A DNA stretch of 64,000 nt, from NCBI GenBank assembly GCA_029532415.1, contig JAQOTA010000046.1, forward strand, positions 1,798,001-1,862,000, read 5' to 3'. The DNA is from Marasmius tenuissimus (lineage: Eukaryota; Basidiomycota; Agaricomycetes; Agaricales; Marasmiaceae). Position 1 is the first letter of the stretch. Each line of letters starts with the position of its first letter. Shown here piece by piece: positions 34,598-43,740 of this stretch. The position numbers and the translations under genes are program-made. The notes under the pieces were generated by a model. The model was not told where the DNA came from, made no database searches, and worked only from the letters and a program-made list of their open reading frames with translations.

Positions 34598-34884
34598 AAC
34601 GACCAAGGATGGAGCGCAGAAGCTCACCTCGGAAGAGTTCTGTGACTCCGGAGGTTCCACAGGTAGTAATACCACCAGCCCCACGAGCTATTAGAGAGTG
34701 GAAGCGGAAGCAAGAAAATAAAGAAAAACCACAAAAACAAGTTAGAATTTCTGAGCCTGAGGTTTCTGTTTCTGTTCGACCTAATACACCGCCTCCGAAG
34801 CGTAGGGAGATTAGAGCGGTTGTACCGACAATTGATACCCATGCATCTTCAGATGAGGAGGATGAACCCCCGAGGAATCTGTAA
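34585..34884 (+). CDS. Gypsy linker frame after gag (Pro/basic-rich)
   Basis: Short frame -1 to gag, encoding VVIPPAPRAIREWKRKQENK and an acidic end (THASSDEEDEPPRN), with stop at 34884. Similar Pro-rich linkers stand between gag and the DUF4100-like part in other mushroom Gypsy elements. The next frame (-1 again) opens at 34866, so the two overlap by only 19 bases, around a run of five C. This joint has no canonical slippery heptamer. Confidence 0.65.
   Translation, partial: VKKLERPRMERRSSPRKSSVTPEVPQVVIPPAPRAIREWKRKQENKEKPQKQVRISEPEVSVSVRPNTPPPKRREIRAVVPTIDTHASSDEEDEPPRNL
34588..34594 (+). promoter_or_regulatory. Canonical -1 frameshift heptamer A AAA AAC at the gag-pro joint
   Basis: In gag frame the codons read TCA AAA AAC TAG. 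The -1 frame opens at 34585, after a TGA, and gag stops at 34597. Any frameshift must therefore occur in a 13-base window, and that window contains exactly this heptamer, the type used at several retroviral gag-pro joints. Confidence 0.8.
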
Positions 34885-36107
34885 GTGTAAACCCCGTAGG
34901 AGGAAGGACTGGGCGAGATAAGGACGCGACCCCAGTGACTACGCCACCTCCTTCGGTGAAACGACCTTTTGACGATGTACCGGCTGTAACCAGACCGGCT
35001 ATACCCAGAGATCACGTCGTCTCCATTAGCGATGTTGCGGGGAATGTTCGTCATGTCACCCCGAACACGGATACCCTAAGACTTTCGAAGGGACCACACA
35101 GGCCGCAAGGTCCGGGCGCTTCGGAAGCACCCAAAAGGACAATTATTAAGTCCACGGATGTGGAGGAAGAAATCGTGGAGAGGATGATGAAGCAAGAGCT
35201 TTCTGTGACGCAGGAAGAGTTGCTAGCCATTTCACCAGGAGTTAAGAAGATCTTCCAACGCAAAGCTCGAAATCGAGCCATTCAACGTACTTCGGTGGAA
35301 TCTTTTATTCAGGAGATTGCCTCCGAGGACGTTGAGAAAGTTGAGAAAGTGATTGGCATGGAAGCGTCGTACGTTGTTCAAGTATCTGACATGGACCTGG
35401 ATGAACAGTTCGAGGTTCTGAAGGTCGCAGTCGGAGATTTGCCCGCCGGGGCGGTGGTTCAGAAGGACATTACCGAAGTGTTTCGACAAGATATAGAGTC
35501 GAGCGACCGCAGCAAGATCATTATTGTTGCGAGCACCTCGGATGCACTGAGGTCGGTATATCCTAAAATCAACCAATCGGATGAGGTAGAAAGCATCTTG
35601 GATAGCGGGTCGCAGATCATTGCCATGGATATGATGGTCGCTGTTGGGCTCGGTGTACATTGGGACCCAGACACGGTTATTCATATGCAGGGAGCAAATG
35701 GACAGTTGAAGAAGACGAGGGGACTGGCTCGTAATGTGCCTTTCCGCTTCGGCGACTTGACATTCTACTTGCAACTGCACATCTTAGATAGCGCACCGTA
35801 CAAAGTGCTACTAGGACGGCCATTTGACGTATTAACAGAATCACAAATTCACAACTATGCCGATGGGTATCAGGAATTGACCATCCGGTGCCCTAACTCA
35901 GGACAGAGGTCAACAATAGGAACATATCCGAGGGGACAGGGTAAGAAAATAGTGCCTCGGAGGACTGAGCACACCCTGAAAGACATGGGACGACCCTCGG
36001 AGGAACAGCAATCTGCAGAGGAAACGGAAAGCGATAAGGAACAGCCTCAAGATAATAACTACTCTTCGGAGGAGGCTGGAAATTTTCACGATACCTTGAT
36101 GAACTGA
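34866..36107 (+). CDS. Gypsy DUF4100-like region and aspartic protease
   Basis: An N-terminal Pro-rich part (TTPPPSVKRPFDD) leads to a segment like DUF4100 (EEIVERMMKQELSVTQEELL, SPGVKKIFQRKARNRAI), then an acid-protease fold. The catalytic triplet is in VESILDSGSQIIAMD and the closing strand is YKVLLGRPFDVL. The stop is at 36105-36107. The RT frame lies at -1 and is open from 36059, overlapping by about 49 bases that contain A AAT TTT. Confidence 0.85.
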   Translation, partial: TPEESVSVNPVGGRTGRDKDATPVTTPPPSVKRPFDDVPAVTRPAIPRDHVVSISDVAGNVRHVTPNTDTLRLSKGPHRPQGPGASEAPKRTIIKSTDVEEEIVERMMKQELSVTQEELLAISPGVKKIFQRKARNRAIQRTSVESFIQEIASEDVEKVEKVIGMEASYVVQVSDMDLDEQFEVLKVAVGDLPAGAVVQKDITEVFRQDIESSDRSKIIIVASTSDALRSVYPKINQSDEVESILDSGSQIIAMDMMVAVGLGVHWDPDTVIHMQGANGQLKKTRGLARNVPFRFGDLTFYLQLHILDSAPYKVLLGRPFDVLTESQIHNYADGYQELTIRCPNSGQRSTIGTYPRGQGKKIVPRRTEHTLKDMGRPSEEQQSAEETESDKEQPQDNNYSSEEAGNFHDTLMN

Positions 36108-39025
36108 TCCCAGATCAGGGAGAGGTGGCCGTAGTACTCGAAGCGGATGAAGCTGGGCAAGTCCATATAACGAAAGTCAAGATTCCAGATCAGAGAAAAT
36201 TTGATGATAGAGAGCTTGCGGAAGCATTTATGTTGGCCTCCGAGCCAGAGGAAGCTGAAGCAGCAGAAATGCTCGATGCGTACGTCAACCAAACCATCGA
36301 GGATGGAAAGTGTGTATATAGTACTTGGCGTGAGAGTCTGGATCGGGAACCTCCGAAGCGGACTGTCTCCTCGTACATGCAGAGACCACTACCTGAGAGG
36401 AAAGGACCACCGCCTCGGAAGATGGTGTCTCGGCCTAGTACTGTCCCTAGATCAAAGTACAAAGCTGTATTTTCAAAGAAATTCCCAAAGGAACTTGATA
36501 GACTAAGAAGGTTCGAGATTAGAAAGCTCGGAGCCTGGAGAAAACTTATGGACGTCTTAGATTTCATATCGGACTACGGACAAACAGAACTGATAGATGC
36601 TTTTGAACGAAACCTTGGGACTGACCCCTCCAAGACTGGATTCGAGGGCGAGCTAGCGAAAATCATTATTCGAGAGCTTGCGGCTCGGAAACAACGGGAA
36701 TCCAAGCCCGGCCAGCTACCTAACCTGTTTTCGACGTTACTTTCAGAACTCAGTGACTTAGGGAGGGTCTTTGAACAAATAAAAGAAATTAGAAAAGAGC
36801 ATATGCAGTTTGAGGGGTGTCAGTTGGACGGTGAGGAATTAACGGAGTTCGTGAGTAATGATACTCTGCATCAGGTTCTTGTCTACGGATGGTTGCGACA
36901 TCCAGATAACAGTGCTGGAGTCGGGAAGGTGCTTCGGATGTTTGAAACCATGGATCAGATTTGCGAAGAAGGTGGCTCGGAGGCTAATGTCGCCGAGGTA
37001 TTCTCGCAGTTTGAACTGGGCTCCGAAGACCTACAAACTGTGAAGTCGGTGTTTGGGAAATACAAACCGGTTGCCCTAAAGGTAAAACCTGTCAAGGCTC
37101 CGCTGCCGGGAGAGTTCAGAGTGGAAAGGAATATTGAAGGGGATCCACTGGCGGACCTACCTGAACTGCCTATTCACCCTCCTGAATTCCAACCGACAGG
37201 CCGATACACTGAAGAAAGAAAAGCCATCATAGATCAGAACCATGCGGAAGAGTTTTTATGGAAAGAGGAGCGTAAATTGATGCACTATCTGATGATGGTG
37301 CATGAGTCTGCGTTTGCCTGGAGTCCGGAGGAAGGGGGATCGTTCAGAACCGACTTCTTCCCACCGGTCAAGTTTCCGGTTCTACCCCACACACCTTGGG
37401 TAGAGAGAAACATACCAATCCCACCCGGGATTTTCGAACAAGTATGTGGCATTATTAAGGATAAGATTAATGCGGGGGTCTATGAACCTTCGAGTTCCTC
37501 GTATCGATCGAAATGGTTTTGTGTTCTTAAGAAGGATGGAAAGAGCCTCCGACTTGTGCATAGCTTGGAACCCTTGAACGCTGTGACTATTCAGTATTCG
37601 GGCATTCCTCCAGCGACTGCGGAAGTGGCAGCAGCTTTTTCTGGGCGGTCGTGCATTGGTCTCCTAGATATCTATGTGGGGTATGATGAACGCCTCATTG
37701 ATGAAGACTCAAGAGACTTAACGACTTTCCAAACGCCCTTCGGACCTCATAGACTAGTGAAATTACCTATGGGCTGGACTAACTCGGTACCCATATTTCA
37801 CGATGATGTTACATACATCCTTAGGGATGAGATTCCTTATATTACTAGACCTTATGTGGATGATGTGCCTATTAAGGGGCCTCCGACTCGTTACGAGATA
37901 CCTGGGAAACCAGGGGAATACGAGACAATACCAGGAAATCCAGGAATTCGGAGGTTCGTATGGGAGCATTTCCAGAATGTGAATCGGATCTGTCAAAGAA
38001 TGAAGTACTGCGGAGTCACTTTCTCCGGTACCAAAGCGTTCCTCTGTGTCTCAGAAGGAGATGTACTCGGACACAGATGTTCGTATGAAGGAGAAAAGCC
38101 AATGGAAAAGTTCGCAAACACTATCCTGTCGTGGGACCCTCACAAGTTCCGCGATAAGACGGATATTAAGTCCTTCTTGGGGACGGCGGTTCAACTGAGG
38201 CAGTTTATTAAGGATTATGCTAAGATTACTAGACCTCTGAATCGGTTGACTTCTAAGTCGGTTGCTTTCGAGATGGGTGAAGAAGAGTTTGAGGCTGTCG
38301 AGGTTTTGAAAGAAGCAATTCGGAAGGCCCCAGCGCTTCGACCCATTGATGTTAACAATCCGAATGGATTGGTATTGTCAGTCGACACTTCGTGGCAGGC
38401 TGTTGGTTTCATTCTATATCAAGTGGACCCAGACAACCCGAAGAAGAGGCATTACAACTGGTTCGGATCTATACCTCTGAATGAACGAGAGGCCAGGTTT
38501 TCACAGCCTAAGAGAGAACTATTCGGTTTAAAAATCGCCTTACAGGCCACATTCTACCAGACATATGGATGTCGACCGTTAATAGTTGAAACGGATGCCA
38601 GCTATATTAAAGGAATGTTGGATAATCCGAGCTGTGGACCTAATGCTACGATCAATAGATGGATTGAAGAGATTCGGAAGTACAAATTCGAGTTAGTACA
38701 TGTCAAAGGAGCTACACATGGACCGGATGGATTATCTCGACCACCGCCCGGAGGCATAGAAACGCCTCGGGGAAGGAAGAAGAAGATGCAGCTTGGGATG
38801 AAGACGACGGAGAACCTATTCCATTTACTTTGGGGGAGGGAGAATCTTCGTTTCCCTATGACTTCGACGAGTATAAGCATACTATCGATGCTCGAGGAGG
38901 GTATTTGTTCAAGCTGGCTACTTCGGAAGAGGATTTCAGAGACGAGTTGCAGGCAGCGGAAGAAGATGCGCGAGTTTGGACTTGTCAGGTCCAGGATCAT
39001 ATGCGACAGTTTGGCTCGGAGGTGA
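36059..39025 (+). CDS. Gypsy reverse transcriptase - RNase H
   Basis: The frame is open from 36059 to 39025. An ~400-aa N-terminal extension precedes RT: VYEPSSSSYRSKWFCVLKKD, LVHSLEPLNAVT, LDIYVGYDERLIDEDSRDLT, FGPHRLVKLPMGWTNSVPIF and the catalytic RPYVDDVPIKG. The connection and RNase H have VLSVDTSWQAVGFILYQ, QPKRELFGLKIALQATF and VETDASYIKGMLD, ending at GATHGPDGLSRPPPGG. After this the frame becomes Lys/Arg-rich and unlike protein, while the -1 frame (open from 38760) takes over with an acidic linker. The real shift is therefore near 38765-38785, around CGGGGAAGG, which is not a canonical heptamer. Confidence 0.9.
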   Translation, partial: LLFGGGWKFSRYLDELIPDQGEVAVVLEADEAGQVHITKVKIPDQRKFDDRELAEAFMLASEPEEAEAAEMLDAYVNQTIEDGKCVYSTWRESLDREPPKRTVSSYMQRPLPERKGPPPRKMVSRPSTVPRSKYKAVFSKKFPKELDRLRRFEIRKLGAWRKLMDVLDFISDYGQTELIDAFERNLGTDPSKTGFEGELAKIIIRELAARKQRESKPGQLPNLFSTLLSELSDLGRVFEQIKEIRKEHMQFEGCQLDGEELTEFVSNDTLHQVLVYGWLRHPDNSAGVGKVLRMFETMDQICEEGGSEANVAEVFSQFELGSEDLQTVKSVFGKYKPVALKVKPVKAPLPGEFRVERNIEGDPLADLPELPIHPPEFQPTGRYTEERKAIIDQNHAEEFLWKEERKLMHYLMMVHESAFAWSPEEGGSFRTDFFPPVKFPVLPHTPWVERNIPIPPGIFEQVCGIIKDKINAGVYEPSSSSYRSKWFCVLKKDGKSLRLVHSLEPLNAVTIQYSGIPPATAEVAAAFSGRSCIGLLDIYVGYDERLIDEDSRDLTTFQTPFGPHRLVKLPMGWTNSVPIFHDDVTYILRDEIPYITRPYVDDVPIKGPPTRYEIPGKPGEYETIPGNPGIRRFVWEHFQNVNRICQRMKYCGVTFSGTKAFLCVSEGDVLGHRCSYEGEKPMEKFANTILSWDPHKFRDKTDIKSFLGTAVQLRQFIKDYAKITRPLNRLTSKSVAFEMGEEEFEAVEVLKEAIRKAPALRPIDVNNPNGLVLSVDTSWQAVGFILYQVDPDNPKKRHYNWFGSIPLNEREARFSQPKRELFGLKIALQATFYQTYGCRPLIVETDASYIKGMLDNPSCGPNATINRWIEEIRKYKFELVHVKGATHGPDGLSRPPPGGIETPRGRKKKMQLGMKTTENLFHLLWGRENLRFPMTSTSISILSMLEEGICSSWLLRKRISETSCRQRKKMREFGLVRSRIICDSLARR
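36080..36086 (+). promoter_or_regulatory. Canonical -1 frameshift heptamer A AAT TTT at the protease-RT joint
   Basis: In the protease frame the codons are GGA AAT TTT CAC. Slippage of -1 gives AAA TTT TCA CGA and continues into the RT frame, which is open from 36059 on. The protease frame ends at 36107. The heptamer obeys the X XXY YYZ rule. Confidence 0.75.
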
Positions 39026-40758
39026 TGGAATGCTTCAGTAATTACTGGGTAGTCCCTCCACAGCCAACGCAAGAATGGATCGATGAAAATCCGTACTCGG
39101 AGGATCATAGATCTGAATACGCAAAGAACCAAGATTATGAGCTTCTGAAGATTAGGAAGTACTTAGAGCACCCGCTTTCGAGTTCGCTGCACATGCCTAA
39201 GTCGGCTAAGCAGAAGTTCATCGCGAAGTGTAGTCGTTATGCTTTGTACGACGATAGGATGTATAAGTTGAATCTGGACGGCACTGGTCAGCACAAGCTG
39301 ATAGTGAGCAAAGAGAAAAGGGTGTGGATGATGTCGGCAGCTCATGATAAATGTGGGCATAAGGGTTTATATGCGACAATGGACCTCATAGACAAGAGGT
39401 TCTGGTGGCCTGACATCGAGGGAGATGTAGAATGGTTCATCAAATCGTGCAAAACCTGCCAGGAGCGCACCATGACACTTCAGAAACTGCCTCCGACCTT
39501 GACTTATACACCTTCATTATTCCAAAAGATCCATATTGATGTTATGAAGATGACACCTGCCAGCAACGGGTGTCAAAACATTATACACGGAAGATGTGCG
39601 CTTAGTAGTTGGCCCGAAGCACGAGCGGTGAAGAGAGAATCAGCTCGGAGCATTGGGGAATGGCTATTTGAAGATATCATTTGTCGCTGGGGATGTCCTG
39701 AAGAAATAGTGTCGGACAATGCTCCTCAGATGACGAATGTTCTAAAGTGGGTAGAAGAGAAGTATGGTATACGAGGGATCAAAATCTCGCCGTACAACTC
39801 CCCTGCGAATGGAAAGATTGAGAGAGCACATCTGATTATAAGAGAAGCGTTAGTACGGGCTACTAATGATGATCTGAAGAAGTGGTGGTGGTTTTTGAAA
39901 CCAGTACTATGGGCCGACAGGGTAACTGCTCGTCGGGGCCTCGGATGCTCGCCCTACTTCTTGGTAACTGGTGCGGAACCGATACTACCGTTGGATATAG
40001 TTGAGTCTACTTGGTTAGTAAGGACACCTGAACGCATTCTCACTTATGGGGAGCTACTGGGCTTTCGAGCCGTGGCTTTGGCTAAACACCGAACCCATGT
40101 GGAGGAGATGATTACTAGGGTGGACGCCAACAAGCGACAGGCACTTCGGCAGTTTGAAAAGCAGCACCAGAACAGATTAAGGAATTATAATTTCGCTCCT
40201 GGAACGTTGGTACAGGTGCGGAATTCACCTATAGAAATGAGCTTGGATAGAAAGATGTATCCAAGATACCTAGGGCCCCTGATTGTAATAAGACGGACCC
40301 GTGGAGGTTCGTACATTCTGGCGCAAATGGATGGCACGGTCCTCCGAGGCAAGGTTGCTGCGTTCAGGGTATTACCCCATGTTTCGCGGTATAAACCTAT
40401 AGGCTTGCCGGAGAATATCCAAGAATTGATAGACATTTCTAAAGAGAGATTGGATGAATTAATCGAAGAAGAGGAAGATGGTAGTAGGGATGGTACGGAC
40501 TATGCCTTCCCTAACCTTCCATCTCTTCGAGGAGACTTTGAGATCTATGAAGATGATGAAGTGCCGGATGTTGCTTCGGAGGCTGAAGGAGAAGAAGATC
40601 TAGCCTCAGAAGAGCCTAGAAAATCTAAACGAACCATAAGACCGAAAGAAAAGGTGGTGGCACAGGCTAACTTCTGGATATCCAGCAACAGAGGCATGAA
40701 TAAGAGGATATGTGTACCCATAGAGATTCTGATTTCGCGGATGCCTAAGTGGGGCTGA
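38760..40758 (+). CDS. Gypsy integrase with acidic tail
   Basis: The acidic linker (EEEDAAWDEDDGEP) is followed by the HHCC zinc region (HDKCGHKGLYATMDLIDKRF...CKTCQE). The DDE core has D in KIHIDVMKM, D in VSDNAPQMTN and E in SPANGKIERAH. A GPY/F-like module follows (FAPGTLVQVRN, RKMYPRYLGPLIVIRRTRGG). The C-terminal tail is strongly acidic and ends KSKRTIRPKEKVVAQAN and on to the stop at 40758. All catalytic residues are visible, so integration activity is plausible. It is entered only by frameshift from RT or by its own initiation near 38830. Confidence 0.9.
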
Positions 40759-41583
40759 GCGAGAGCGTTGGGGGGGGTGGTTATGTGATCAGGAATAAAT
40801 CGAAAATTTAAAAAGTGGATTTCTGGATGATTTGAAGCATTTGCGAGAAAATTTTCGGGTGTCAAAATTTTGAAAATGATTTCGCGATTGTGAGCCTTCT
40901 AGAAGGCCTAGGAAGAAGTTAGCATTGGATTTGGGCTCCGGCAGATGAGGGCTTTCTGTGGCTAGTACTTGCGTACTGTGGGAACTTCTGTGGCCTTAGA
41001 TCGCTTCTGCAGGCCTAACCGTTGATCCTACCAAGGATCTATAGTAGTAGAAACGTGCGGAAAAGCCAGGGGCTTCTCTTGATCCCAGATGTGAACGCGC
41101 CAGATGTGAACACGTTCACATCTGGGGACAAAATCGGTGCGACCAAAACTGAGCGCGCTAGAGCGTATATACTGTTTCTAGCCGTGGGAACCATAGAAAT
41201 GATGGGCGCTCTCCTTGGGAGCGAATGCGGATTCAAATTCTGCGTATCCTACATATTTCGCATTTTGGCGAGGATGCGACCTCGCGCGAGCGAGAGTAAT
41301 TTGGATATTAAGCGCCGAGAACTGCGATTTTGATGGGGCTGAAGGTCTCATCGGAAAGAGGAGCAAATTCTCTACAAAATAGTGCTGAATTCGGACTTGT
41401 ATGGATAAGAACTCATAGAGATATGAGCCGTGCAAGGTTCCGCGAGTCGAAACCACTCGAGAAAATAGGCATTTTAGAAATTCAGGATTTTGGGGATTAT
41501 ATGGATAGAAGGACTCCTTTTGAGTCCAGTGATGCATTCACAGTGGTGTACCTAGGTCTACACGACGGTCTAGAGTCTATATA
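40759..41583. other. Non-coding gap between sense and antisense gene sets of the Gypsy element
   Basis: It starts with a G-run (near 40770) and an AT-rich patch, and includes the palindrome at 41087-41126. A (+) frame 41330-41683 exists but mostly mirrors the antisense gene's 3' exon. Nothing else supportable. Confidence 0.4.
41087..41126. terminator. Palindrome CCAGATGTGAAC-AC-GTTCACATCTGG with extra half-copy
   Basis: A perfect 12 bp inverted repeat (41100-41111 / 41114-41125) is preceded by a further direct copy of the arm (CCAGATGTGAAC, 41087-41098). It lies in the 0.8 kb gap between the 3' ends of the sense integrase and the antisense gene, so it may act in 3'-end formation or insulation. 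It could also be a simple binding-site array. Confidence 0.45.
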
Positions 41584-42959
41584 CTACGCAGCGGAAGTGT
41601 TGGAGGAGCTAGCAGTTGCTTCGGAGGCGGGGTGGACAACCGCTTCGGAGGCGTTGCCGTTCAGCCCCATCTTGGAAAGATGAATTCGGTTGACCTCTTC
41701 CAACTGCTTCTGAACGAAGGAATACTGGCCGCTATAGTACTTAGTAGCATGTGCGAGAGTGTTGAGCTCGGACTTGAGGAAGTTGGCGATCGACAGATAG
41801 GTCGGAGCCTCTAGAGCCTCTAAGTTCAAGAAAGGCACCAGGGAGGCGAAACGGTCGACTTGTTGTCCTTCGGTAATACGCTCAAGGGCCTCAGCTGAAT
41901 ATCAGAGATTAAGAATGTGTCTAGAAGAAGAGGAAAGACGAGCGCACCAGGAGATTCGGCTTGAAGATTGCTGAAAGCAGGTTCAATGCGGGTCTTCTTG
42001 AATGCAGGAAGCTTGCCGCGAGCCTTAGAGATGTAATAGATCGCCTTTGAGTATGCGTTCGACTCGGTGCAAATGCCAGGGATAGCATTGTAAGGAAGGC
42101 TTACCGTAGCACCGCGGATGTTGGAATTTTTCTTCTGAGAATCCAGGATGGTCAGAAACAAGCTTCGGAAGTGGTTCAGGGCCAAACACGTACGGGACCG
42201 GCGACAATTTCAATGTCGGGGACAGTGTGAATGCTGGCCTGGAGACCTTCAACGTGGCCACCATCGACCATCTGAGGAATGGATGTAACATGAGAAGAAG
42301 ATAGGAAATGAACAGGGGATCACACACCTTAGTGTCGCCCTGAAGGTCGATAAGGTCTCCATCGGAGACATCATCGTCTTCAACTGTGGCAGGAGACTTG
42401 GGGTTGGACCTCTGAAGTGGAGGATGAGAAGCGAGCAAGCCTCGGAAGTGTAAAAGATACTTACGGTGCGACGCTTGCGGGAGATGGTGGAAGCCTTCTC
42501 TTTCTCCTTCTCGGCTTTTTCCTTCTCTTTCTCCAAGTTGTTCGCCAACTTCTGAACATGGGTAGCGAACGACTGAACCTTGTCGAAGTTGGCAGGAAGA
42601 GAGAAAGCAGGCAGTTCCGCAGAAACCAGGAGAACATAATCCACGGCGCTGCGGAACATGATCAGAGCCTTGTCATTAGCAGCAAGTTCGGCGGCCATGA
42701 TAGGGTGAGTCTGTAAAAAGCATAGAAGTTAATAAGAAAGAAAAGCAGAAAAGAATACGATAAACGTACTAAGAAAGTAGCCAAGTCGGTGGCGATCATG
42801 GGGCCGAACTTGGATTTGGTGGAGATGGCGTCCTTAACATCGTTCATCTTCTCTCGAAGAGTAGCAGCATAAGTGTCAGGATCGAATGGCATAAAAGCAC
42901 CTTCGGAGGCAGCAGTGCCGCCACCGATGGTACGACGTCCAGGAGGTTTGACAGACATG
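41584..42959 (-). CDS. Antisense intron-containing gene 1 inside the Gypsy element
   Basis: The ATG is at 42959 and TAG ends at 41584. Six exons join in frame with GT-AG introns of 50-60 nt (donors GTACGT, GTAAGT, GTGTGT, GTACGT, GTGCGC). The protein (about 330 aa) starts MSVKPPGRRTIGGGTAASEG and has a helical part (YAATLREKMNDVKDAISTKS). A charged coiled coil (NNLEKEKEKAEKEKEKAS) and an acidic patch (VEDDDVSDGDLIDLQ) follow. The C-terminal half has APTYLSIANFLKSELNTLAH and YYSGQYSFVQKQLEEVNRIH, ending with NASEAVVHPASEATASSSN. No known family. Introns survive in a retroelement because the gene is antisense to the genomic RNA. Confidence 0.65.
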
Positions 42960-43740
42960 TGGCAAAAAGATGGGAGATGAGATTGGGAAGGACAAACTTC
43001 GCAAGGAATGATGGGCAAGAGAACGACTGTGTGTCGATGGGCGGACAAGGCGAAGATAGCTAGTCTTTTATACCTCAGAAGCACATGGACGTCGGGAATT
43101 TAGGCATCTCAGGTCCCTACGAAGTAAAGAAAATTTTGCGAGTCCGGAACAATGGGTAAACTGCCTATCAACGGGGACGTTGATTTTCTTTTGCTTTGGG
43201 GGAGAGGGACTAAGATTTTGCGATTTCAACGAATAAGCGCCCTCGGAGTCAAATAATTTGACCTTGAGAATTTGAGCGCATTTGACGGTTCGGAGGTGCC
43301 TGAAAAGAGTGGCTCTGAACCACAAGGATGATAAAACCGAGCTTCGGAAGCTCTAGCCATCGGCCGAGCGAAGTCCTGAAGACAGAATTAACGAATGGGA
43401 ACGGAAAAGAAAACCACTCGTACGCCTCGGCTGGATAGATTTTCAAGTCTGGAAGCGTCACAATGAACTTAAAGTTGGAAGAGCCTTCGAGGCTCAAGAC
43501 TGGGATTCACACCAGAACTGAAAGACAAGATATGAAGATGTTATAAGTCCCATAGGGACGAAGGAATAGATAATGATACAAAATTTAAAGTCCAGGGGAC
43601 TACGAACTACTCAAGAAATAAAGTACTTAATAAAGTACTGAGGAAGTTGAAAATACAGAATTTAAAGTCCAAGGGACTGTATGCTACACAAGAAATAAGG
43701 TACAAGAGTACCCGGATAGACCTAAAGACGGAGCTATATT
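42960..43740. other. Spacer between antisense genes 1 and 2
   Basis: About 780 bp serving as promoter/leader for gene 1 and 3' flank for gene 2. It contains direct repeats of a 25-30 nt unit (AAATTTAAAGTCCAGGGGACTACGAACTACTCAAGAAATAAAGTAC-type at 43581-43624 and 43657-43700, quoted here only as the blocks TTTAAAGTCCA, GGGACT and CAAGAAATAA). No other gene. Confidence 0.45.

Noticed and set aside
41630..42430. Plus-strand frames over antisense gene 1
   Set aside because: They are the complement of well-spliced minus-strand exons; the minus strand has consistent donors, acceptors and phase.
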